DNA from: Bombyx mori
Taxonomy: Eukaryota; Arthropoda; Insecta; Lepidoptera; Bombycidae
Assembly: GCF_030269925.1 (NCBI RefSeq)
Contig: NC_085121.1
Location: forward strand, 17,625,501-17,689,500
Reading direction: 5' to 3'
Length of the DNA: 64,000 nucleotides
Shown: positions 11,701-22,947 of the stretch, in pieces
Layout: each line of letters begins with the position of its first letter
Position numbering within the stretch: position 1 is the stretch's first letter
Translations under genes and position numbers: made by a program
Notes under the pieces: generated by a model
Told to the model about the DNA's origin: nothing
The model's database searches: none
Seen by the model: the letters and a program-made list of their open reading frames with translations, nothing else

Positions 11701-12143
11701 CATACATTTAGGTCGTCGTGGCCTAAAGGATAAGACGTCCGGTGCATTCGTGTTGAAGCGATGCACCGGTGTTCGAATTTGTGATCCAGCCATTTTCGAA
11801 ATTTGAATATCGTCATTTTTTGTAGTATTTTTTTAGTAGTTTTAGTTATTAGTTTCTTATTTTAGTTATTAGTTTTTAGTTATTTGTAGTAATTTTTACT
11901 AGTGGTAGGACCTCTTGTGAGTCCGCACAGGTAGGTACCACCACCCTGCCTACTTCTGCCGTGAAACAGTAATGCGTTTCGATTTGAAGGGTGGGGCAGC
12001 CGTTGTAACTATACTTGAGACCTTAGAACTTATATTTCAAGGTTGGGGGCGCATTTACGTTGTAGATGTCTATGGGCTCCAGTAACCATTTAACACCAGG
12101 TGGGCTGTGAGCTCGTCCAACCATCTAAGCAATAAATAAAAAA
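11701..12143 (+). repeat. Rearranged Bm1 SINE with a replaced middle
   Basis: A well-preserved tRNA-like head (11701-11783, with 'ggcctaaaggataagacgtc' and 'ccggtgttcgaat') and a well-preserved tail (about 11898-12143) are separated by about 110 nt of low-complexity TTAGTTATTAGTTT-like sequence. The normal middle seen at 16380-16495 is missing. Confidence 0.7.
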
Positions 12144-13189
12144 ATATACGTTCAATGTATCGTAAAGTACATAAAATCGCGAATGTTCACACTTGACCAG
12201 TTTTCGTGTACACTTTAATTTGATTTTGATCTGCCTACTACCGCTAACAAAATATCCAATCACATGAAAGGCGTATACCACAATTTTTTTGGAGCTTCAA
12301 ACATGATAATTGCACCAAAAAAAGAACTTTTGAGTAAAGGTATTTAAAAATAAAAATAAAAACTTTATCTAACGCGTTTCTATCTTGTCAGTAGAGACAA
12401 CTAATGTAGCTGTTATATCGTCAGCGAAACCACAATAACTTATCATGAAGATGTACACTGAATCAAACAATCATATTAAATTTAAAATGTAGGTGTTAAG
12501 CCTTTCAATATAATATAATAATGCATTGGCCATTCGGTTTAATTCAAACCATACACCATTAATTATATTTAAATGTTTTCATACATTTAGTTACATTAGT
12601 CTTTACAGAATAAAATATAAAACACAAAGAGAAAAGTGACGTGGTGCTTACGTCACGCACACTCTGCGCTGGAAGCTGACCCAAATACGTCAGTGGTCAT
12701 TCCAAATATAATTCGAAGCCCCTTCAGTTAAATCCGAAATAGAATATATTGTTTCACGGTTTCGATTGTTTGCCAATCGATTTTTTGCTTAGATGAGCTA
12801 CCGCGATTAAGATTTAATAACTTTTTTTAGGTTGTTTCGTCTTGTTTTATTACTTGGAACCAGACCTCGGTGGCACACGCAGAGCAAAATCTTTTTCAAT
12901 ACCTCCGAGACAGCGGTATCTTACTTCTGTATATTAATTATTAAACGACAATATTTGTATTAAATTATCTGTTTCATTTTTCTTAAAGATTGTTAAGAAA
13001 AATATTGTTGATTAACATAATTATAATATAATTTTCATCATTTTCACTTTACGAATTCGATTCTCTGTCAAAATCAATAAATCTAGTAAAGAAATATATT
13101 CTAGGTCTCATTGTATTTATTCTTTTTTCGTATGCGTATTTTTTTTCCTCTATCTATTTGCTCGTAACCTAAGGAGCTATTGATGGGTA
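12144..13189. other. Unique sequence
   Basis: No gene supported. A small GC-richer patch near 12640-12700 (gtgacgtggtgcttacgtca) contains two ACGT-core motifs but no other promoter signal. Confidence 0.4.
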
Positions 13190-13350
13190 GGCCCTTACCC
13201 GGGGCGAGGTGAGCTCATGAGCTCAAATTGAATGAATTTAATAACACTAGACTTAGCAAGAGCAGTGCTCCGCAAAATCTACCAGGGGGTCGGAATCGTG
13301 ACCCGCCGAGAAGATGCGGCGAGAAACTCAGTGGGTATGCGTATCATTCC
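13190..13350 (-). repeat. Jockey-like LINE family B, 3' fragment
   Basis: The inverse of family B: 'gcgagaaactcagtgggta', preceded by 'agcagtgctccgcaaaatct'. It lacks a poly(A) and is diverged. Confidence 0.6.
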
Positions 13351-14164
13351 GAAACTCTTAGCTGGGCCTAAATGCATAGCTATCCACAACATCTATATAT
13401 TATCAGGTAGAGTTTCTGTAAATTTTTTATTTTTATTTTTTATTACCATTTGTAGGTATTGTAGGTACCTATCCTTCCTATTTCTACCGAACTACTTGAC
13501 TCAAGCAAACCGGCATATAGTTTGACAGAATCTACTGACAGACGCTCAGTATTTTAAAGGCCAAACTTATTGGTTATTGTATTTAATAAATACCATGTAT
13601 ACTTGTAACATGAGAGTAAAAGAAAGGATTTATATCTAAGTACCCAGGTGCACATTTTCCATGATTTGGGTCAACAGCATCTGTTTTTGACAACAGGAAA
13701 ATGTTGAATATTTCGTCTGTTTTATTTATCATTCAATTCATGAGGGCATTCTTTGTTTTGAAACTCACAATATTTATGTAAGCCCCCGAAAAGGTCCATG
13801 TGAAGTTAAATACTCCAATTTCTGAGATGTTTTAATAAGCAGATGAACTTAAAAGCTGACACGAATTTATTGTAGCTTAGGATCATTGTACTTAATTTGC
13901 CAAATAACACCCTACTTTATCTAGGTAATCAGTTCCCAATTGTTAATCAATTTTCCCTTCAAATTCAAGCTATTTCTAAAAAACTACACTTCAGATCTGG
14001 TTAACTTTTCTGCCAAGCAAACTAATTAAGTTTAATTTTTAACGACTTAGTTTATTGATTGAGATATTGAAAGTTATGTAATTAATATTGCTAAATGGCG
14101 TTATAAGGTAAGACTTGTTGAAGGGATTGTAAAATATGTTGAAGTGATAAGAGAAATTTTACCT
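13351..14164. other. Unique AT-rich sequence
   Basis: Nothing coding or repeated recognised. Confidence 0.5.
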
Positions 14165-14412
14165 TCTTTTTTATTTATTGCCTATATGTGTGAACGAGCT
14201 CACAGCCCACCTGGTGTTAAGCGGTTACTGGAACCCATAGACATCTACAACGTAAATGCGCCACACACCTTGAGATATACGTTCTAAGGTCTCAGTATAG
14301 TTACAACGGCTGCTCCACCCTTCAAACCGAAACGCATTACTGCTTCACGGCAGAAACAGGCGGAGTGGTGGTACCTACCCGTGCGGACTCACAAGAGGTC
14401 CTACCACCAGTA
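14165..14412 (-). repeat. Bm1 SINE, 5'-truncated
   Basis: Inverse Bm1 tail, from a T-rich run through 'gagctcacagcccacctgg' to 'aggtcctaccaccagta'. Confidence 0.85.
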
Positions 14413-14564
14413 AATATTCTGTCAGTTCTTATTTGGATAAAACAGATAAGCTAATTGAAATTGGTACATTAGCAAGATTTAATGATAAAATGCCTCTACT
14501 TAGCTAATGAATGCTTTTGAATCTGAGTGATGCTTTAAATGTAGACTAAAATTTGTTTGTTTAC

Positions 14565-14880
14565 ACATATTTTACTAATGGTATGTCGTCTTAAGAGCCA
14601 GCATGGGCAGCTTATGCCCAACCTGCCTGTTTTTGCAGCTAGCAGTATGCATCCATCCATCCATCCATCGGTTTGAAGGGTGTTCTTAAAGTTCATTTTA
14701 AGTCTCAGTTTTACCATACAGCGGCAAACTCACAATTCAAACCGACATGCATTACTATTTCACGTCTGAAATAGGCAGAGTGGTGGTATCATCTACCGGG
14801 CTCATAAGACGCCCCACTACCAGCAAAGATTAACGTTGTTGAAGTCTATGGGCTCCGGTAATAAGTGTTAACAGCTAAAT
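14565..14880. repeat. Degraded Bm1-derived block with an (ATCC)n run
   Basis: Bm1 tail fragments in both orientations, heavily diverged ('ggtatgtcgtcttaagagcc'; 'ggcagagtggtggtatcatc'). They surround a (CATC)n microsatellite at 14648-14668. Probably two old copies. Confidence 0.4.
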
Positions 14881-15552
14881 GAGCATGAGGTGAGAATAAG
14901 CACAGAGTAAAGTATTTAGAAAGTAGTAGTAGTAAATAGTATATAGAAAGAATTTATCAAAACAATAACAAATTATACAAACAAATTATAAATAATATTT
15001 ATAATTATTTTTAGACTACCAGCTATAGAAGCAATCAAGTTGTTTGTGTTGTGTAGGTACGTGTGGGTGTGCGTAATGCAGCCTAGCGCTAATGCGGCCA
15101 AGGATCATAAGTATGTTTCAAAACTTAGGGAATTCAAAATAAAAAGATAAATAAAATGGTTTTTTATTTAGGCCTTGACAGTGCCTAATATGGGTTTCCA
15201 CATAAACTAAGAGCATAAGCAATATAGAGACTGTTTAGTCGAAAATCAATTAAATAGCCCCAAATTAGTTCGGCAGTCTATATCTACATTGGTCGTGAAG
15301 TGTTTGACGAAACTAGATAGGCGTGTTAGCGCATTTAGTGCACGGAAATGAATAGCTGACCTAAATCTATCAAGCGATGTACATGAGAGAGCCATGTCGT
15401 GATAAACTCGTTCGCTATGTCAAAGATTCAAAACTGGGAAATATTACTTTTTCCTAGATATTTAAACATTAAAGTGGATTTGTTGTATGCTGCCCAATTA
15501 TTATTTAGACTAACGTAGATCTTCTACCACAAAATGGCTACAACTGCAGTCC
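14881..15552. other. Unique AT-rich sequence
   Basis: No gene or repeat recognised. Confidence 0.5.
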
Positions 15553-15905
15553 ATGAAGCCGTCGTGGCTTATAAGATAAGACACCTGATGTACTCGGGTC
15601 AAATGACGCGACTATGTCTGCGTTCAAATCCAAGTAAATTCCTCAGGGAAATGCATAGTTAGCACAGCCTCAAGAAAAACTTCCCCAATAAAGGATAAAC
15701 ACCGTGTAATAAATATGAAAACAGCAAAATTAAAATATTTGAATAATCTCAATTGTGTAAAGTGGTTGTTAGTCCATACGGGCAAGTATCCGTTTTCTGC
15801 ATATTTCTGCCCCGAAGTAGTCACGCATTCCAATCTAAAGGAGATAAAGCACTTAAGCAGCACAATTTAGACTTGACATCTCATGGCCCTAAATATACCT
15901 CGGTA
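15553..15905 (+). repeat. Old full-length Bm1 SINE
   Basis: Preserves Bm1 order at low identity: head 'gccgtcgtggcttataagat', B-box region 'tgcgttcaaatcc', 'caccgtgtaataaat', then a degraded tail ('gtagtcacgcattccaat'). The middle and 3' terminus are decayed. Confidence 0.6.
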
Positions 15906-16218
15906 CACCAAGAATTATAAAATATAGAATTAAATCGTCATCCAACAAAAGGGAAAGTTCAAAAGTCAATCCGCCGAATAAAAGACCAACGAAAAAGCTT
16001 TTAAAGCTATTAATCGTTTTTAATTAACTTTCGTCAGTGTCACGAGTCGATATGTCAACGCTATAATTGTGTACGGATTAAATGTATTTACATTTTGCAT
16101 GAAAGTTTCATTGTAATTCATGTTTCGATTAAATTATAATTACTGAGTGGGTTTGAATGACAATTTCAATTGAGAGCCGCAGCCGTAATACCATTAAAAA
16201 ATGATTTTAATATTTTTT
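15906..16218. other. Unique AT-rich sequence
   Basis: Nothing recognised. Confidence 0.45.
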
Positions 16219-16297
16219 TAGGATGAAAGGCTTATTGATGGCCCTAAGGCCTTTCCAGTTTTACCAGAGCGAAGTGGGTAAGCGCGAACTCAGCAGG
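16219..16297 (-). repeat. Family D repeat (probable LINE 3' end)
   Basis: The inverse complement of 1222-1312: T-run, 'aggatgaaagg', then 'aaggcctttccagttttacc'. It abuts the head of the Bm1 copy that follows. Confidence 0.45.
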
Positions 16298-16738
16298 GAG
16301 TCGTCTTGGCCTTAAAGGATAAGGACGTACGGTGCATTCGTGTTGAGCGATGCACCGGTGTTCGAATCTCAGGCGGGTACCAATTTTTCTAATGAAATAC
16401 GCACTCAACAAATGTTCACGATTGACTTCCACGGTGAAGGAATAGCATCGTGTAATAAAAATCAAACCCGCAAAATTATAATTAGCGTAATTACTGGTGG
16501 TAGGACCTCTTATGAGTCCGCGCGGGTAGGTACCACCGCCCTGCCTATTTCTGCCGTGAAGCAGTAATGCGTTTCGGTTTGAAGGGTGGGGCAGCCGTTG
16601 TAACTATACTTGAGATCTTAGAACTTATATCTCAAGGTGGGTGGCGGCATGTACGTTATAGATGTCTATAGGCTCCAGTAACCACTTAACACCAGGTGGG
16701 CTGTGAGCTCGTCCACCCATCTAAGCAATAAAAAAAAA
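16298..16738 (+). mobile_element. Bm1 SINE, full length
   Basis: About 440 bp: a tRNA-like head with A-box-like 'tggccttaaaggataag' and B-box-like 'ggtgttcgaatct'; the middle 'tcacgattgacttccacgg' and 'aaattataattagcgtaatt'; and the tail from 'ctggtggtaggacctctt' to 'taagcaata' plus poly(A). Pol III transcription from the internal boxes and mobilisation by a partner LINE are known for such SINEs. This copy can serve as the reference for the window. Confidence 0.9.
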
Positions 16739-17174
16739 CCCATAAAATTCGAGAACAATATTCAACCAATAAACTAATCATTGAACTAATCCGATCAAAT
16801 TTGTACTGTATTCATGCTAATTCCATTTGGATTAAGTTGATACAGTACTGTAATAATTAACTAGATATACACGAACAAAATAATTAATTAGATTAACGAA
16901 CTATGACTATCATAGGATTTTTGGAGGATATTTTTAATTTATTTTGGATTAAGCCTCAAATTCGTTGTAATAAAGGCCATCTACCCCCTTTGCCCTCGAA
17001 ATAAATTGATGAACTTAAGTAAAGTAAAATAAGTATAAGATGGGAGTTGTTTCAAACTTTTGCGAATATGTTATTAATTCCTGAAAATTAATCCCTCTTA
17101 CAAACGCCATAAGCTCGGGTAACATGACGACTGTGGATGCTAGAAACGGATATATTATTTTTTAATATTTGTAA
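16739..17174. other. Unique AT-rich sequence
   Basis: Nothing recognised. Confidence 0.5.
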
Positions 17175-17419
17175 TCTCTATATATAAAAATGAATCGCTG
17201 TTCGTTAGTCTCGCTGAAACTCGAGAACGGCTGGACCGATTTGGCTAATTTTGGTCTTGAATTATTCGTGATAGTCCAGGGAAGGTTTAAAAGGTGAGAA
17301 AATATAAAAAAGCTCGGAATTATATAAAAACAAACAATTTTGTTTTTCCTTTGATGTGTCCCCTTGATGTGTCTTTTATTTATCGATTGAGGCACTACGA
17401 AGTCTGCCGGGTCAGCTAG
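17175..17419 (+). mobile_element. Helitron-like H2, copy 2
   Basis: TC start after A (17175) and CTAG at 17416-17419 before T. Shorter than other copies because of a deletion around a repeated 'tgatgtgtc' word (about 17352-17371). Confidence 0.75.
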
Positions 17420-18221
17420 TCTTTAATACTTTTATAAGATGTGGTAATAATTGTGAGCCCACTGCATGTAGTCACTAGACTATTTTTGCCTTCCAAGTCA
17501 TTTTGGTTTGTAAGATGTCATATGTCTCGTCCTTAAGTTAAATTATGTTATGGTGGTATCACTTGACATCAGGCGGGCCATAAACTCGTCTGTTCATTTA
17601 CAGCAACAAAGAAACAAAAACCTATAAAGACACCGACACCTTTTCTTCTACGGGTGATGTAATTGCTATTACCGATAGATGATGAAGGATTTGTAGCAGC
17701 AGTAGTGCTAAAAACACGTACGATACGTCTTCTTGTTTGTGGCTTTAGTTTTAAAATATTTCACTACATTCCAGTTTTTAACAAATCTTTGATTTACTTA
17801 CTGATTTTCTAAATGTAGTGTAAGAATGTCTGTCTGGAATAATAACGGCTTGGAAGAAATTTATTTTTGATAAATCACATTATTGTACACATAAATTAAT
17901 TTTGAAATTTTATTTTTAATCATTAGTAATGGCAAAACGGATCACGACAAGAAGTCCATTACTCAGAATCGAGTCGTATCGAGTTATTAATCGATTCAGT
18001 CTCGATTACAGCTGAGTAATTAATCACAGGATGTATTCCGATATACACTGTATCGAATGATAGTTGCGATCGTTCTGTAGCGTGGTGAATTATTATAGGA
18101 TTGGGATTAATACATATTTCGTCTTCTCGAATTAAAACTGTATACAAATGTGGGAATGATGTTTTCTTGAACGCATGATATGATGGATGCAAGTTGATGT
18201 TTGTGAACGCAGCGGTATATC
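17420..18221. other. Unique AT-rich sequence with a possible Bm1 relic
   Basis: 17500-17610 has a weak Bm1-tail resemblance ('acttgacatcaggcgggcc', then 'aactcgtctgttcattta'). Nothing else recognised. Confidence 0.4.
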
Positions 18222-19076
18222 GAGAAAGGTACAATATTTTTTTATAATGTTCCCACAAATCGTCGTTTGGCTTTAAAAGTGTACAATTTCAAAAAATATT
18301 CAAAATTGAGTTAGTATGCGGAATAATTTGGTATCACCAGTATTTTTCTCATAAATACTATCAAAAGAGCGTAGTCGTAGTTTAGTTTTAGTTTTTTTTT
18401 TAAGTTCACCTATGTTTTGACTACTATTAACAAAATTAATACATAATTTTATTTTACTTTAAAATGTAACTGGTAAAAAAAAAAAAATGTTGCAAAGATG
18501 ATTAACATTAAAAATATGACATGTTTAACCTTTCGAGTTTCGTCGTGCTCGTGATTCGTGCTTCGTTCGTCGTCGTTCATCTATCTGTCATCTCACACGT
18601 CATAGAAGGGGATGACGTGAAACTATTATAATTTTAATTGATAGTACTTTAATAAAACGTGGAAGTAGTAAACGCGAAACTTTTATTAATTGTCTGAAGC
18701 CTGCATCCCACACAAATAATCTCAAAACTTACTAATTTGACAGGAGAGTGTTTTAAAGGTTAAACATGTCATATTTTTAATGTTAATCATCTTTGCAATA
18801 TTATTTTTTTATTTTTTACCAGTTACATTATCGGTCTTTTAAAGTAAAATAAAATTATGTATTAATTTTGTTAATAGTAGTCAAAACATAGGTAAACTTA
18901 AAAAAAAAAAAAAAAAAAAACTAAACTACGCTTTTTTGATAGTATTTATGAGAAAAATACTGGTGATACCAAATGATTCCGCATACTAACTCAATTTTGA
19001 ATATTTTTTGAAATTTTACACTTTTAATGCGAAACGACGATTTGTGGAACAATATAAAAAAAATGGTTCCTTTCAA
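18222..19076. mobile_element. Long inverted repeat (arms about 310 bp, loop about 220 bp)
   Basis: The left arm (18222-18533) and right arm (18755-19076) are near-perfect reverse complements over about 310 nt. Shared marks include 'acaaatcgtcgttt', 'gagttagtatgcgg', 'ttttgactactattaac' and 'aaagatgattaacatt'. Arm differences are mainly homopolymer length and small indels. The loop (18534-18754) has GC-richer 'cgtcgtgctcgtgattcg' and no open frame of note. It resembles a foldback or long-TIR DNA element. No other copy is in this window and no target duplication could be fixed. Confidence 0.75.
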
Positions 19077-19627
19077 ACATAAGCTTTACTTAATAACCAC
19101 GTAAACTTAAATTGCGCTGCTGGGTTGAACGTGATTAAATCATCGTTTTCTCAAGGATCTGACGATCAGTGAACTCATACACAGCGATGCGAATTTGTCT
19201 GAATTCAAAACCCGCAGATAAGTGGCAACTTTATTAGTTTAATGATATATGCTCAACAGTGTGAAAGACTAACTTCCATGATTTATACGATGCACATTAT
19301 CTTGTAATAAGAATCAAAGCGAAGAATCTAACAAATCGCTAATCGTTGAAGGGTACGTACGCTTGGTTAACAAACCACTGTCTTGTTTAAGCCGTTATGC
19401 TGTATTAATTCATAATTTCCACGATTGATGTTTGTAAAATTTTATATTTCTATAATTTTTTATTCGCGATTAGATAAATTTAATCGCAACACGATTTTCA
19501 TTGGTATGCTAGCACATACATAATAATGTCCTTCCATCAAAAGTTTATTATTGTTGCTTATAGCTCATTAGTGAGTTTGGTGTGATTTAAATTACTTTCA
19601 TGGTTTAATATCGAGTTTTTATTTTTA
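19077..19627. other. Unique AT-rich sequence
   Basis: Nothing recognised. Confidence 0.5.
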
Positions 19628-19865
19628 CTAGTGGTCCCGTAGTAGTCGAAATTCGACTAAAATTAATTGAAATTATAGGTTTGAACATTATTATGGTTCT
19701 GTTGTCAAAGACTATTTATTATACTTCTATAACCACAGATTTCGCCAAGACTATACTTTAGACAAATATTAACAAAGACAAACAATATTTAGTTAATTTA
19801 TTTTCAATTTGACCATAGACTTTAAGCAATAAGAAAAGTGTGACAATAAACAAATAGTGTGCCGC

Positions 19866-19896
<31 letters not shown>

Positions 19897-20093
19897 AGTC
19901 AAATACATGATAGTGTGTGTAATGTTTTCTTTATTGATTTAATGTATATTTTATGCATTATTTAAAAAATATATTAGCATTGTGCACTCCTTCTCTATAC
20001 TCTCTATAAGTGTGGGAAATTTCATACTCCTTCGCCCGCGCAATTTTCGTAAAAAGGGGTACAAAGTTTTTGCTTCACGTATTAATATATAGA
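19628..20093 (-). mobile_element. Helitron-like H1, copy 3
   Basis: CTAG (3' end) at 19628-19631, the palindromic hairpin 'agtcgaaattcgact' just inside, and a 5' TC at 20092-20093. Contiguous homology to 544-983. Contains a (TG)n expansion absent from copy 1. Confidence 0.75.
19865..19893. repeat. (TG)n microsatellite
   Basis: An uninterrupted GT run inside Helitron H1 copy 3. The other copies have only short 'gtgtgtgt' or 'cacacacg' words here, so the expansion followed insertion. Confidence 0.9.
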
Positions 20094-21159
20094 TTATGTT
20101 ATATTATATTCGACGTTTCTAGTAGTTTTCGTTGTCGCGGAGTCGTCCGTAAAGAATGCGAGATTAACACATTACGTTTTATAGTTTTAATTACGTCTGC
20201 GACTCCAGTTAAGTTGATGTTTTAGTAACGAAGTCTGTTTAATTACTTTTTTTTTTTTAATTTCTCTTGTCCTTTATCAAGCATTTATCTTTTTTTACAT
20301 ATTCCAGCAGACCTGATTGAAAAACTTAATCTGAAATTATGCATCAAATAAGTTGAAATCGCTAGTCTACGAGAAAATGTCACTCTTTAAAACATTTTTC
20401 TTTTCTTTCTTTTATTTTCATTATCTGTCCCGAATGTCTCAGCGCTCCGACGAAAAAATGTCTGAATTGAACCATTTATTTTCTTATACAATTTTGAAAG
20501 CGTCTTTTACAAGATTTACGAGAATAGAAGCGTTATTTTTTTATTTTTGTGTTAAACTAGAAATAAAATGATATCATTTTGTGTCATTTCAAAAACTTAT
20601 TTTAGCGTGGAAAATAAAATAAAAAAACTTTTCAGCAGATAGTTTTCGGATTAATTTATCTTAGCTGTAATTTTATTATTTAATAAGAATTCTAATAGTT
20701 TGTTGAAAAATTTAATGGTCTGCGTTTGCACCCGAGAGATCTTCAAGTCCTCTTTAAATAAGGACATTTCCTAAAACATCCTTTCATCAGGACACAAGCA
20801 ATGCAACACCTCCAACCACACGTCATGTGTATCTATAATATGTACACTTGGCTTCAATTATCATAACAAGATTTATGTACCTTGCTATAAATAGATTAGT
20901 TTATCAAACATACGCTTCTGTTTGTAGCTTGGTATTAATCTGTGGACAATAGAGCATGATTATGTGCATAGGGAAATTGGTCTGCGGCCTACCTAACAAA
21001 AGATGCTCAGCAAATGTGTCTTTAAGGGCACAGTCGTAGCGGTGCTTAACTTGTTATTGGTTCAAATTGGCTCATAGCCCGACTGGTATGAAGAAATAGA
21101 GGGGCCTATACACATCACCACGTAAATTATATTGGATAACTGCTGTTCCTCTTGGTATT
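20094..21159. other. Unique AT-rich sequence
   Basis: Short frames at 20353-20571 and nearby are Phe/Ser-rich products of T-rich sequence with no domain. Confidence 0.45.
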
Positions 21160-21519
21160 TTATACCGGAATTCATTGAAAGATTTCGATATAAAGACATT
21201 CCCGATCCTGCGGACAGAATGGAAAGCAGTCGACGTTGCCCAAAACACGTCATTTGGGTCCTCCCGATCCACTAACGGTGCTTTTAGGTACCTCAACCCG
21301 TCGAGGGCTCGATGAGTAAATTAACCTAAAGATACAGCCCACTGAGTCTGGATCTTCTCAGTGGGTCGCGTTTCCGATCCGGTGGTAGATTCTGCGAAGC
21401 ACGGCTCTTGCTAGGGTTCGTTTTAGCAACGTCATCAGGTTTGAGCCCCGTGAGGTCACCTACTAGTTAAGGTTACGCTGAAAAAGCCTCTCAAGGCTAT
21501 CAGATTAGGTAGTAAAAAA
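21160..21519 (+). pseudogene. Jockey-like LINE family B, C-terminal remnant plus 3' UTR
   Basis: Aligns block by block with 8029-8447: 'attcccgatcctgcggacag', 'agtcgacgttgcccaaaac', 'cactgagtctggatcttct', 'agcctctcaaggctatcag'. It has several frame disruptions. It ends in 'taggtagtaaaaaaa'. Confidence 0.7.
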
Positions 21520-21559
21520 ATATATAAAGAGGCAGACCATTATAGTCATTTGAACTGAA

Positions 21560-21800
21560 CTGACTAGGTGCTGTAGTTAGCGCCTCTGACTGTTGCATCA
21601 AGGGTCGTGGGTTCGATTCCAACATCAAGCAAACATTCGTTTGATGAACAGGTTTGTTTGCTCTCTGTCTGGGTGTTAAGTATCTATATATTGTTATATA
21701 TATTTTTAAACATATATAAGTATGTATGTCAGTCTATGGTTTATAACACAGGGAGTTCTAATTTGGAGCCGAATGACCGTGCGTTGTTTGTTTCCAGTTA
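21560..21800 (+). repeat. tRNA-derived SINE, second family, copy 1
   Basis: Has an A-box-like 'gctgtagttagcgcctctga' and a B box 'gggttcgattccaac' about 40 nt later, followed by 'caaacattcgtttgatgaac'. A diverged copy with the same order lies at 51715-51830. It has no mature tRNA fold downstream, so it is a SINE rather than a tRNA gene. Confidence 0.6.
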
Positions 21801-21813
21801 TTTATATTATTTA

Positions 21814-22146
21814 CCAGCTGACCCGGCAGACTTCGTAGTGCCTCAATCGATTAACAAAAGACCTAAACTTACAAAAGTTTAGATCTTTCACTACGAAGTC
21901 TGCCGGGTTATACAAATAAAATAAACTTAAAACAAACAGAAGGAATTCGTCCGACAGGGGGGACATCAAAGGAAAAACACCATTGCTATGTTCATTTAAT
22001 TCCGAGCTTTTTCATATTTATTCACCTTTTAAACCTTCTCTGGACTTCCACGAATAATTCAAGACCAAAATTAGCCAAATCTGTCCAGCCGTTCTCGAGT
22101 TTTAGCGAGACTAACGAACAGCAATTCATTTTTATATATATATAGA
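21814..22146 (-). mobile_element. Helitron-like H2, copy 3, with palindromic 3' end
   Basis: The 5' TC is at 22145-22146 (- strand) and the body matches other H2 copies. The 3' terminal region occurs twice in opposite orientations: acccggcagacttcgtagtg at 21821-21840 and its perfect complement at 21889-21908, with a further inner inverted repeat (21863-21870 / 21875-21882). The terminal CTAG is altered to CCAG. Confidence 0.7.
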
Positions 22147-22550
22147 TTCGTTATCACCGTACGCACTATTAGTTCGTTGTCCATTTGAGCATTATAAATG
22201 TTTTTTTTCTTAACAGAAAACCCTTGATTGAAAATACTAAATTTTGCGGAGAAAAAAAAAAAATTGTAATGTCTTTAAAACAAATGATCGGCCGCTTACT
22301 TCGAGGTTTTAGTTCATTTGAAACCTGGCTCTGTATAGAATAGTGGGGAAGGCATTGTGCCGTGGTTAGCGGAAGAGGCGGACTGCAATTTCCTGCAGTC
22401 TTGTTCCGCTCCAACGATACGAGTATTCATTATAAGTGACGGTTTTTGTTCGACCATTTCTTTTCACACGTGACGTACATTAACGCAGTTGTATTTATAG
22501 TACTGTAGGTCAAATATTTTGAATTTTTATCCAGTTAGTTACTAATTAAT
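22147..22550. other. Unique sequence with a small hairpin
   Basis: 22368-22410 can fold: AGCGGAA/TTCCGCT outside and GACTGCA/TGCAGTC inside. Nothing else recognised. Confidence 0.45.
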
Positions 22551-22710
22551 TACTGTTGGTAGGACCTCTTGTGAGTCTGCACGGGTAGGTACCACCATCC
22601 CGCCTATTTCTGCGGTGAAGCAGTAATACGTTTCGGTTTAAAGGGTGGGGCAGCGGTTGTAACTATACTGATATCTTAGAACTTATGAAGCAATAAAAAA
22701 TAAATAAATA
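22551..22710 (+). repeat. Bm1 SINE, truncated and internally deleted
   Basis: Tail start 'actgttggtaggacctctt' as far as 'ttagaactta', then a direct jump to 'gaagcaataaaaaata'. About 110 nt of the usual 3' part is missing. Confidence 0.75.
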
Positions 22711-22947
22711 AAGCTGTTAGTCGTGCCACGTTTTGCACTTCTGATCTATTAATTCATGTTACAATTAAAACTACTTAGGGTTTTATCTCGCGTTTCAATC
22801 GCCATTATATTATTTACGACATTTTGAACCAATAATTGCCAACCAATAAGAGATGTGAGATTAAATCGTAAAAGTAGTTTTTAATTATACCTACGTCTCG
22901 CGTAAATTTACGAAAATAGTAAACTATTATTATACTACTATGTCACA

